The translations under genes were made by a program, and so were the position numbers. This document shows, piece by piece, positions 6,652 to 13,337 of a DNA stretch of 16,372 nucleotides. The DNA is from an uncultured Collinsella sp. (GTDB taxonomy: Bacteria > Actinomycetota > Coriobacteriia > Coriobacteriales > Coriobacteriaceae): positions 1 to 16,372 of the forward strand of contig CABUBH010000043.1 in NCBI GenBank assembly GCA_902489775.1, given 5' to 3'. How positions within the stretch are numbered: the first letter of the stretch is position 1; every line of letters begins with the position of its first letter. Below the pieces are notes generated by a model. It was not told the origin of the DNA. It worked only from the letters and a program-made list of their open reading frames with translations, and ran no database searches.

Positions 6652-7077
6652 CTAGGCTCGTCCGCGCAGTTCGATGTCTTGGATGTCGTCGAAGTTGATG
6701 GCGATGTCTCGGAGCTTGAGGAGCTTGAAGGCGGGGAGCGCCTCGTCGAGGATGCCGGTGCGGCTGTGATAGCCGTATGTATCGTAATAGTTGACACGAA
6801 CCAAGTCGCCACGTTTGAGACCCTCGAGCTTTTTAGAAAGTACGAGGGCTTTTTCTTCCGTGAGCTCACGTTTTGACTCGACGGTGATTTCCTGCTTGCG
6901 CACGAGTTCGTAGTATCCCGTGAGGGCGGCAAAGGGCATAAACTGCGCGGCGCGGTTGGCGCGCACGGCACCGTTGGCAGTGAGCTTGGGGTCGGCGGCG
7001 CGGCGCCTGCCCTCGGGGTCCGCCAGGCGCTCGAAGGCGGTCGGCGGGCGCACGGGCTGTTGTTTGGGTTTAGGCAC
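6652..7077 (-). CDS. YolD-like protein, partner of Y-family polymerase
   Basis: The protein has 141 residues. The YolD-like signature RANRAAQFMPFAALTGYYE lies in the middle, followed by a charged helix and a small beta domain (KRGDLVRVNYYDTYGYHSRTG) ending in a Leu/Ile-rich tail. YolD-like proteins are encoded next to UvrX/DinB-type lesion-bypass polymerases in Firmicutes and related bacteria and are thought to modulate them. The GTG at 7077 overlaps the stop of the polymerase gene by 8 nt, and GGAGG sits 5 nt upstream, inside the polymerase's last codons. A TTG at 7089 would leave no room for a ribosome site. Translation is therefore coupled to the polymerase, and both share the SOS-type promoter. 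It converges on the HMA gene across 26 nt without a clear terminator. Confidence 0.88.
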   Translation of the reverse strand: MPKPKQQPVRPPTAFERLADPEGRRRAADPKLTANGAVRANRAAQFMPFAALTGYYELVRKQEITVESKRELTEEKALVLSKKLEGLKRGDLVRVNYYDTYGYHSRTGILDEALPAFKLLKLRDIAINFDDIQDIELRGRA

Positions 7078-8575
7078 GGTGTCCTCCAACTTGGTCGTTG
7101 CGTTCGCGCGCGGTGGCGCCGGCGGTAAAGCTTAATCCCTTGACGAGCGCGTTCTTGCCGTACTTGCCTTTCACGGCCAGGACGGCGCGCGCCAGGTCGC
7201 GCTCGCGCTCATCGGCCTCGATATCGCTGAACAGATCGATGGTGGTAAATTCCTCGGGCATGAGGTTGCCAAAGCCCAAGTTGATACGCTTGACCGGTCG
7301 TTTGGGATCGACAGTCTGCGCCCAGAGCTCATCGAAATAGCCCATGATCTTCTTAAACGAATTGGTGCGCTCGGGCAGCTTTCGCGAAGCGTTGGAGTGC
7401 GCGAAGAGGGCGGCATAGCCACCGCGCGGTTTGCCGCCATGCTCTCCCACAAAGATGCCATCGATTGCCTGTGCTTCGCGCACCAGGCGGCGCCGTTCGT
7501 CATCGCGCTGGACGGGCTTGGGCGCACGGGGTGCGAGCTCGGGGCCGGTGGTTGCGGTGGGCTCGATGCTCGACGTGCTCGAGCGCAGGTGCCCACATCC
7601 GTCCACATATTGCGCTGTGCCGCTGGCGTCGAGGCGGCGTATGTCGGCCCGCTCGCTCGCATAGCCCACAAAGAGCGAGATGCTGTCACAGACCACGTGC
7701 TTATCGACTAAGTCCAACACGGCGTTGTCGACCATCTCGCGCAAGACAGTGTAGGCCTGCTCGTAGACATAGCCCTTCGAGAGCACCTGTCCTGTGGTAG
7801 TTGAGGTTGCCTGTGGGCGATAGGCTTGGATATCGGCGATGGTTGTCGGCTCGCGTCCGAAGGCGTGGTCGATGAGATACTCGGCATTGACGCCGAGCTC
7901 GTCGTAGAGCAGGTTCTCGTCGAGTGCGGCGACGCCCATCAGGTCGTAGACGCCGTATTTCTCGAGACGGGCCGCCACGCCGGGGCCGATGCCCCAGATG
8001 TCGGTGATGGGGCGATGGGGCCAGATCTCCTTGCGAAAGGTCCCGTCGTCGAGTATGCCGATGCGGCTGGGTACGTGCTTGGCGGTAATGTCGAGCGCTA
8101 CCTTGGCCTGGAATAGGTTGGGGCCGATGCCGACTGTCGCCGTGATGCCGGTGCGCGCCAAGACCTCGTCGCGCAGCGTGCAGGCGAACCCTTCCGCATC
8201 GGTGTGATAGAGGTCCAGATAGGGCGTCACGTCGATAAAGCATTCGTCGATGGAGTAGACGTGAATGTCTTGCGGACTCACGTATTCCAGATAGATGCCG
8301 TAGATTTTCGCCGACACCTCCATGTAGTGCTGCATGCGCGGTACGGCCTTGATGCAGTCGATGCCGTCGGGAATCTCGAACAGACGGCAGCGGTTGTGTA
8401 TCCCGAGGTCCTTCATAGCCTGTGTGATGGCGAGGCAGATGGTCGTGCGCCCGCGCGATTCGTCGGCAACGACCAGGCACGTAGTGAGTGGGTCGAGTCC
8501 GCGGTCGACGCACTCGACACTGGCGTAAAACGTCTTGAGGTCGATGCAGATGTAGGTGTGCTGCTCGTGCGCCAT
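7070..8575 (-). CDS. Y-family DNA polymerase (UvrX/DinB-like translesion polymerase)
   Basis: The protein has 501 residues. The palm metal residues are Asp12 (CIDLKTFYASVE), with Tyr17 at the steric gate, and Asp110-Glu111 (YSIDECFIDVT). GIGPNLFQAKVALD (149-162) and the helix-hairpin-helix DIWGIGPGVAARL (192-204) follow. The little finger is interrupted by a Ser/Thr/Pro/Arg-rich stretch (about 315-370) and ends with KRINLGFGNL and TIDLFSD, the latter like a degenerate beta-clamp-binding motif. The layout matches UvrX-type polymerases of Gram-positive bacteria rather than the shorter DinB. It copies past damaged bases, with low fidelity, in the cytoplasm. The ATG follows GGGAGGC by a few nt. 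It is the first gene of a two-gene operon with the YolD-like gene, under LexA-like boxes. Confidence 0.93.
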   Translation of the reverse strand: MAHEQHTYICIDLKTFYASVECVDRGLDPLTTCLVVADESRGRTTICLAITQAMKDLGIHNRCRLFEIPDGIDCIKAVPRMQHYMEVSAKIYGIYLEYVSPQDIHVYSIDECFIDVTPYLDLYHTDAEGFACTLRDEVLARTGITATVGIGPNLFQAKVALDITAKHVPSRIGILDDGTFRKEIWPHRPITDIWGIGPGVAARLEKYGVYDLMGVAALDENLLYDELGVNAEYLIDHAFGREPTTIADIQAYRPQATSTTTGQVLSKGYVYEQAYTVLREMVDNAVLDLVDKHVVCDSISLFVGYASERADIRRLDASGTAQYVDGCGHLRSSTSSIEPTATTGPELAPRAPKPVQRDDERRRLVREAQAIDGIFVGEHGGKPRGGYAALFAHSNASRKLPERTNSFKKIMGYFDELWAQTVDPKRPVKRINLGFGNLMPEEFTTIDLFSDIEADERERDLARAVLAVKGKYGKNALVKGLSFTAGATARERNDQVGGHRA

Positions 8576-8588
8576 CCGTGCCTCCCAT

Positions 8589-8633
8589 CAAACACATGTT
8601 CTTATCGAATACCTGTTCGATAATACCTGCTCG
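8589..8633 (-). promoter_or_regulatory. Cluster of LexA (SOS) boxes
   Basis: Two good matches to the Gram-positive SOS box CGAAC-N4-GTTCG are seen. On the minus strand these are CGAACAGGTATTCG (8619-8606) and AGAACATGTGTTTG (8602-8589), each with one departure in the GAAC/GTTC core. A third weaker copy, CGAGCAGGTATTAT (8633-8620), abuts the first with a period of exactly 14 nt. They lie between the -10 hexamer and the ribosome site of the polymerase gene, where LexA would block transcription until DNA damage. Confidence 0.75.
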
Positions 8634-8648
8634 ACCGGACACCGTCAA
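8620..8648 (-). promoter_or_regulatory. Promoter of the polymerase-YolD operon
   Basis: On the minus strand TTGACG (8648-8643) and TATTAT (8625-8620) are 17 nt apart, close to consensus. The -10 is inside the weak third LexA-like box and the two better boxes follow directly, fitting tight SOS repression. Confidence 0.75.
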
Positions 8649-8670
8649 AACCTGTCCCTATTTGGCAGGT
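8649..8670. repeat. Dispersed intergenic repeat, copy 1 (core AACCTGTCCCT)
   Basis: AACCTGTCCCT (8649-8659) is joined to ATTTGGCAGGT (8660-8670); the outer ACCTG and CAGGT form a small dyad. The same two motifs recur at 9325-9400 on the other side of the next gene. It looks like a REP-type short intergenic element. Confidence 0.6.
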
Positions 8671-8798
8671 ATGGTCGTGCGGTTGCATCGGGTTTTTAAC
8701 GCAGCTCTAAAGAGCGCGAAACAGCTCGGAAAACCTCGCTTCGTAGCATGAGCCTAACGACTGATGTCACCTACATGCACGGAAGGGTTGTGGAAACG

Positions 8799-9323
8799 AT
8801 GGTCAACTATGGGTTTGGCATGCCGACGCGCCTTGTTGCGGATGGAGACGTAGCTCGCTGGTGTGGACGATTGGTCGCTCACTACGGCGGCACCAAGGCG
8901 CTGGTGGTGCTGGGCGGTGGCAAGAATACGCGTGATGAGCTCGTCTCGGCGGCGCTCGGCTCGCTTGATCGAGCTCTGCTCGAGCGCGTGCTTTTTCGCT
9001 GCGACTCGGTTGAGGGCGACGGGGGAGACGAGCTGATCGACGAAGCCGTGGCCCTGGCGACCGACGAAGGCGTGGACTTTGTCCTGGCGATCGGCGATGC
9101 CGATACTGCCGGCTTTGCGCGCGAACTCGCGCGTCGCATGGCGGCGTTCGATGCCGGCGAAGACGGTTTTGTCCCTTATGGATGTATTGTCTCGGAGGGC
9201 AAGGTGCCTGCCGTCGTGGGGGCCGGCGAGGTTCCCGTTTTTGCCATCATCGCGCCCGAACTGCTGGAGGGCATCGGGTCTCCTCTGCGTGAGTTGCTCG
9301 GTAGCGTCTGCGCTGCGGCCTAA
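8799..9323 (+). CDS. Stand-alone N-terminal half of an iron-type alcohol dehydrogenase fold (relic or reassigned)
   Basis: The protein has 174 residues, against about 390 for iron-containing (BDH-type) alcohol dehydrogenases. It aligns by eye with their N-terminal nucleotide-binding half: MVNYGFGMPTRLVADGD, KALVVLGGGKNTRDELV, then DEGVDFVLAIGDADTAGFA at the place of the NAD-binding GGGSxxD motif, which is lost here. The end (VPVFAIIAPELLEGI) resembles the FAILDPELTYTLP segment, but the stretch before it is shortened. The whole metal-binding helical domain is absent. Catalysis is therefore unlikely. ATG 8799 is chosen because the family begins here and GGAAGGG/GTGGAA lie upstream; ATG 8748 is in frame but has no ribosome site. 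The frame is intact with normal composition, so it may still be a functional small protein. Confidence 0.65.
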   Translation: MVNYGFGMPTRLVADGDVARWCGRLVAHYGGTKALVVLGGGKNTRDELVSAALGSLDRALLERVLFRCDSVEGDGGDELIDEAVALATDEGVDFVLAIGDADTAGFARELARRMAAFDAGEDGFVPYGCIVSEGKVPAVVGAGEVPVFAIIAPELLEGIGSPLRELLGSVCAAA

Positions 9324-9324
9324 T

Positions 9325-9400
9325 ATTTGGCATAAAGGGATAGGTTATTTTTGATTGGTAAAGCGTTTGACCTGCCAAATTAAACCTGTCCCTTTTTGGT
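9325..9400. repeat. Dispersed intergenic repeat, copies 2 and 3, in a crossing arrangement
   Basis: Two copies of the element at 8649 occur here in opposite orientation. AAGGGATAGGTT (9335-9346) is an inverted copy of AACCTGTCCCTT (9383-9394). ATTTGGCA (9325-9332) and TGCCAAAT (9373-9380) are perfect inverted copies. The two arm pairs interleave (left-left-right-right in the same order), so as RNA they could pair as a pseudoknot with stems of 8 and 13 bp. It starts 2 nt after the stop of the preceding gene and may act as its 3' end. Nothing else is seen between here and the pgi promoter. Confidence 0.6.
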
Positions 9401-9434
9401 CGGTTGCCGTTTGGGGGCCGATTGGCAACGCTCG

Positions 9435-9463
9435 CTGATTATAGTCTTGACCTGCGCTAGAAT
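9435..9463 (+). promoter_or_regulatory. Candidate pgi promoter
   Basis: TAGAAT (9458-9463) is a good -10; the hexamer 17 nt upstream (CTGATT, 9435-9440) is a poor -35. TTGACC at 9447-9452 is consensus-like but only 5 nt from this -10 and has no good -10 of its own. Confidence 0.4.
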
Positions 9464-9480
9464 AGTGGCATCTGAATGTC

Positions 9481-9504
9481 CGGGCGCATGGAGGCGTGCG
9501 CCCG
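9481..9504 (+). other. Hairpin in the pgi 5' untranslated region
   Basis: CGGGCGCA (9481-9488) and TGCGCCCG (9497-9504) are perfect inverted copies around the 8-nt loop TGGAGGCG. It lies near the expected 5' end of the mRNA, 6 nt before the ribosome site. The loop contains GGAGG, a decoy-like anti-SD binder. It could stabilise the message. Confidence 0.6.
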
Positions 9505-9522
9505 TATGCTGAGGAGGACTCT

Positions 9523-11217
9523 ATGGCAACTGTTGCCGCACCTATCGATGCTACGTCGACTGCCGCTTGGAAGGCGCTCGAGGCCCATCAGGAGAAGCTC
9601 GAGGCCGAGGGTATCGACCTCAAGGCCTGGTTCGCCGCCGATGCCGAGCGCGTGAACAAGCTGAGCTTTGACGCCGGTGACCTGCACTTCGACCTGTCCA
9701 AGAACCTGGTGACTGATGAGACCGTCAAGCTGCTGTGCGATCTTGCCCGCGAGGTGAAGCTCGAGGAGCGCCGCGACGCCATGTTCTCCGGCGAGCACAT
9801 CAACACCACCGAGGACCGCGCCGTCCTGCACACCGCGCTGCGCCGCCCGGCAAGCGAGAAGGGCCAGCTCATCGTCGACGGCCAGGACGTCGTCGCCGAC
9901 GTGCACGAGGTTCTCGACCGCATGTATGCCTTCGCCGAGCGCGTGCGCTCCGGTGAGTGGAAGGGTGTTACCGGCAAAAAGATCGAGCACCTGGTGTCCA
10001 TCGGCATCGGCGGCTCCGATCTGGGCCCGGTCATGGCTTACGAGGCCCTGCGTCCCTATGCCGACGCCGGTATCGATTGCCGCTATATCTCCAACATCGA
10101 TCCCAACGACCAGGCCGAGAAGCTCAAGGGTCTGGATCCCGAGACCACGCTCGTGATCATCGTCTCTAAGACCTTCACCACGCTCGAGACCCTCACCAAC
10201 GCTCGCGAGGTCAAGACCTGGATGCTCGAGCAGCTCAAGGCTCAGGGCGCCATCGACGGCTCCGATGAGCAGAACGCCGAGGCCGTGGCCAAGCACTTTG
10301 TCGCCGTTTCCACCGCACTCGAGAAGGTCGAGGCCTTCGGCATCGACCCCGCTAACGCTTTTGGTTTCTGGAACTGGGTCGGTGGCCGCTACTCTGTCGA
10401 CTCCGCCGTGGGCCTGTCGCTGATCGTCGTGCTCGGCCCCGAGCGCTTCCAGCAGTTCCTCGAGGGCTTCCACGCCATCGACGAGTACTTCTGCAACACG
10501 CCGCTCGAGAACAACGCCGTCGCGCTGATGGGCCTGCTCAACGTCTGGTACGTCAACTTCTTCGGTTCCAAGAGCCACGCCGTGCTGCCGTACTGCCAGT
10601 ACCTGCACCGTTTCCCGGCCTACCTGCAGCAGCTCACCATGGAGTCCAACGGCAAGCACGTCCGCTGGGACGGCAGCGCTGTGACCTCCGATACCGGTGA
10701 GATCTTCTGGGGCGAGCCCGGCACCAACGGTCAGCACGCCTTCTACCAGCTGCTGCACCAGGGCACCGTGGTGGTTCCGGCCGACTTTATCGCTTTCGCC
10801 AACACCGCCAACCCCGCAACCGACAGCGGTCAGGACGTGCACGAGCTGTTCCTGGGCAACTTCCTGGCCCAGACCAAGGCGCTCGCCTTTGGTAAGACGG
10901 CCGACGAGGTTCGTGCCGAGGGCACGCCCGAACAGATCGTCCCGGCTCGCTGCTTTGAGGGCAACCGTCCGACGACCTCGATCTTCGGCGACACGCTGAC
11001 CCCGTTCGCACTCGGCGAGCTCATCGCCCTGTACGAGCACATCACGTTTGTCGAGGGCACGGTCTGGGGCATCGACTCCTACGACCAGTGGGGCGTCGAG
11101 CTGGGCAAGCAGCTTGCCAAGCAGATCACCCCGGCCTTCCACGACGACGCTGCCAAGGCCGAGCAGGACGCTTCGACCCAGGCGCTCATCGAGTTCTACC
11201 GCGCGCATCGCAAGTAG
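9523..11217 (+). CDS. pgi: Glucose-6-phosphate isomerase
   Basis: The protein has 564 residues, near the 549 of the E. coli enzyme, and is the long proteobacterial-type isomerase. It interconverts glucose 6-phosphate and fructose 6-phosphate in the cytoplasm. Both family signatures are complete: WVGGRYSVDSAVG (285-297), and GIDSYDQWGVELGK (516-529) ending in catalytic Lys529. The phosphate-binding SIGIGGSDLGP (159-169) and SKTFTTLET (215-223), the catalytic Glu in MESNGKH (374) and His405 in NGQHAFYQLLHQG are also present. ATG 9523 follows GAGGAGGA with normal spacing; the frame continues upstream to 9496 through the 5' hairpin, which cannot be coding. It is a single-gene unit with its own terminator. 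Codon use is strongly biased to C/G-ending codons, as expected for a highly expressed glycolytic gene. Confidence 0.97.
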   Translation: MATVAAPIDATSTAAWKALEAHQEKLEAEGIDLKAWFAADAERVNKLSFDAGDLHFDLSKNLVTDETVKLLCDLAREVKLEERRDAMFSGEHINTTEDRAVLHTALRRPASEKGQLIVDGQDVVADVHEVLDRMYAFAERVRSGEWKGVTGKKIEHLVSIGIGGSDLGPVMAYEALRPYADAGIDCRYISNIDPNDQAEKLKGLDPETTLVIIVSKTFTTLETLTNAREVKTWMLEQLKAQGAIDGSDEQNAEAVAKHFVAVSTALEKVEAFGIDPANAFGFWNWVGGRYSVDSAVGLSLIVVLGPERFQQFLEGFHAIDEYFCNTPLENNAVALMGLLNVWYVNFFGSKSHAVLPYCQYLHRFPAYLQQLTMESNGKHVRWDGSAVTSDTGEIFWGEPGTNGQHAFYQLLHQGTVVVPADFIAFANTANPATDSGQDVHELFLGNFLAQTKALAFGKTADEVRAEGTPEQIVPARCFEGNRPTTSIFGDTLTPFALGELIALYEHITFVEGTVWGIDSYDQWGVELGKQLAKQITPAFHDDAAKAEQDASTQALIEFYRAHRK

Positions 11218-11250
11218 TCGCTGCTGTTAACGCATCGCGCCTTATAGTCA

Positions 11251-11288
11251 GGGGCCCGTATCCTATCGGATGCGGGCCCCTTTGCTTT
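11251..11288 (+). terminator. Rho-independent terminator of pgi
   Basis: GGGGCCCGTATCC (11251-11263) pairs with GGATGCGGGCCCC (11268-11280) over 13 bp with one G:U, loop TATC, followed by TTTGCTTT. The minus-strand side has no T-run, so it does not serve the VirD4-like gene. Confidence 0.9.
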
Positions 11289-11358
11289 GCCGTGGTCCCG
11301 GGGCGCACGGCCTTTAAGGATCTTCGCCGGAGCGTCGCGTGCTGCGATGGCCCTGCGT

Positions 11359-12664
11359 CTAGAGCTCGGCCTCCGCATGGCCTCGCTGCGCCTCGGGCAG
11401 CTCCCCGTAGAGCGGATGGTCTTCGAGCCTAAAGCGCTCGACCTGTTCGGGAGTGCGACCGCGTACAAAGAGCCACGAGCGATCAATCGGCGTCGCCATG
11501 AGCGTGCTGGGCAGCGCGTCGGCGCGGTCGGAAAACACCCGGGCACTCTCGGGATCCTGGAAGGCCAGTACCAGCTGCGTGTCGCAGTTGCCCATGATGG
11601 AGCGTGCGCGTGCCTCGCCATAGAGCGCATCGAGCTGGTTGGTCGACTGCAGCAGCAGCGTTGCCCGGATGTTGCGGCTTCGGATAATCGAGAGCACGTT
11701 GTCGATCTGGGGGATCTGCAGATTTGCGAAGTCATCGAGCATAAAGCGCACGGGCACGGGCAGGCTGCCGTCGGGCTGCCTATCGGCTTCGCGAATGAGG
11801 CCCATAAACGCCTGCGTAATAAAGAGGCCGGTCAGCGGATCGAGATTGCGGTCAATATCGCTCACGGTTACAAACAGGGCGCAGGGGGTGTGTCCCATGG
11901 AAGCGAAGTCCACCTGATGGCACTCACGATAGAGCTGTGCCGCACCGTCGAATCCCAGACACATGACCTTTTCGGCAAGGATGCCGACGATGCTCGCGTG
12001 CATGCGCTCGGCATTTTGCGTAATGGCGTAGCGCCGCCATAGCGAGAGGGCATAGCTTTGGGGGGTCGGTCGTGATCAGATCGTCAAACAATCGGGCCGT
12101 GGCACCGTCCTGCAGGTGCTCGATCAGCTTGATGACCGAGCTGATCGTCTGCTCGTCGGCGGGTAGCTGTTCGGTGACGTAGGCGATAAGACACGACAGC
12201 AGGTTTGCCGCCGCATGATCCCAAAAAGGCTGGTTGTTGTCCTCGATGAGGCAGATGGCCTTTGCCACCGAGAGGATGTCCTGCTGGTTGGGCCTGCCGT
12301 CCGCCTTGCGGCGAATGTGCTTCAGGGGGTTGTAGCCGCAGCGCTCGATGCCGGGCGCAAGGGCCGGGACGGTGTTGAGGTCGGCGAAGTTGAGACATTG
12401 CACGCGGTAACCGTGGGCTGCCAGCACGGGTCCCACTTCGCGACAGAGCGTGCCTTTGGTGTCGAGCACGATGTAGCTTGCGTTCATCTGCAGCAGGTTG
12501 GGCTTGAGGACGTTTCGGGTCTTGCCGGCTCCCGAGGGGCCGATCACAAGTGCATTGTTGTTGAGTCCCGTTTGGCGGGTGTCGCAGGAAAGCGTTCGAT
12601 CCTTGGCGAGGATGGTGGACAATGCGGACTCAGATGCGGCGAGGCGGCTGGCGAGGTTAGACAT
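11359..12664 (-). pseudogene. VirD4/TraG-type coupling ATPase, short form, with a one-base frameshift
   Basis: Two overlapping frames make one protein of about 434 residues. The first part (from ATG 12664) has QTGLNNNALVIGPSGAGKTR with Walker A GPSGAGKT (42-49), then YIVLDTKGTL and YNPLKHI. It follows the family to DDLITTDP (residues 194-201), then leaves frame and stops at 11924. The second part resumes the family with QSYALSLWRRYAITQNAERM and carries Walker B RFMLDDFANL, then LLLQSTNQLD and the TraG C-terminal end. The shift coincides with a run of six G (12060-12065); with five, the frame is continuous. Coupling proteins feed DNA-relaxase complexes to type IV secretion channels. This one starts 29 residues before QTGLNNN and lacks the N-terminal membrane anchor. 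Its ATG overlaps the ClpP-like stop by 8 nt. It may be an assembly error, phase variation or decay. Confidence 0.8.
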
Positions 12665-13274
12665 GGGCGACCTCCTTGGTGGTCGAGAGGATTTCGTGGG
12701 CAAAGCCGAGCTCGACGGCGCGCTCGGCCGAAAGGTAGGTGTCTTTTGCAGTGAGGGACTGGATGCGCTTGGGCGTGAGGCCGCTGCGGTCCGAGAGGAT
12801 TTGCGTGAGGGTCTTGCGGGTCTGCATAAGACGCCGGCTGGTTTCCTGCAGCGCAAGTGCCGAGCCGCCTGCCCCCTGGGGGATCAGCGGGTCGTGAATC
12901 ATGAGCTCTGCATGGGGCGCCATACGGCGATCGTCGCCGCCCATAAAGATCACGGCGCCCATGGATGCGGCGAATTCCAGGCAGACGGTGCGGATGGGGC
13001 ACGATGCGAGGCGCATGGCGTCATAGATCGCAAGACCCGATCGCACGCTTCCGCCGGCGCTGGCGACAAATATGGTGATGGGGCGGCTGGGGTCGGTGGC
13101 ATCGAGCAAGCGGATCTGCTGGCATAGGTCGTGGGCCATCGGGGTTTCGATGTTTCCCATGACGGAGAGCTCGCGACGGGCGAGCATCTCATCGTAAATG
13201 CTGGTGAGCGTGATACCTCGGGCGGATTCACGCATGGTGAGGGGGCTGATGATGGGGGAATGATTGGTGTCCAT
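12657..13274 (-). CDS. ClpP-family serine protease in an accessory operon
   Basis: The protein has 205 residues, like housekeeping ClpP. The catalytic triad is complete: Ser104 in EFAASMGAV (family QAASMGA), His127 in MIHDP (family MIHQP) and Asp178 in AKDTYLSAERAVELGF. The oligomer motif ASAGGSVRSGLAIYDAM (71-87) is also present. N-terminal residues 1-20 differ from the usual axial-loop sequence. Divergence from normal motifs and the position between an unknown gene and a VirD4-like gene suggest an accessory paralogue, not the main clpP, which normally sits beside clpX or tig. No Clp ATPase is encoded here. ATG 13274 follows AAAGGAGT with good spacing; the end overlaps the next gene by 8 nt, so the two are translationally coupled. 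Confidence 0.9.
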   Translation of the reverse strand: MDTNHSPIISPLTMRESARGITLTSIYDEMLARRELSVMGNIETPMAHDLCQQIRLLDATDPSRPITIFVASAGGSVRSGLAIYDAMRLASCPIRTVCLEFAASMGAVIFMGGDDRRMAPHAELMIHDPLIPQGAGGSALALQETSRRLMQTRKTLTQILSDRSGLTPKRIQSLTAKDTYLSAERAVELGFAHEILSTTKEVAHV

Positions 13275-13337
13275 GAGGACTCCTTTCTGTTGGTTGTGCT
13301 GTGGAATAGGATTGTTGCCCGCGGAGGGGCTGGCGGG

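Noticed and set aside
8206..8623. Possible + strand gene opposite the 5' part of the polymerase
   Set aside because: It is antisense to conserved polymerase motifs and runs into the LexA-box region; no start signal.
9457..11208. 583-residue minus-strand open frame opposite pgi
   Set aside because: It mirrors the strongly biased codons of pgi, and the opposite strand is an unambiguous enzyme. No ribosome site or domain is visible.
11281..11358. Searched for attachment-site direct repeats bounding the accessory operon (against 14385-14717)
   Set aside because: No shared stretch long enough to be convincing was seen, and there is no tRNA gene or integrase in the window.
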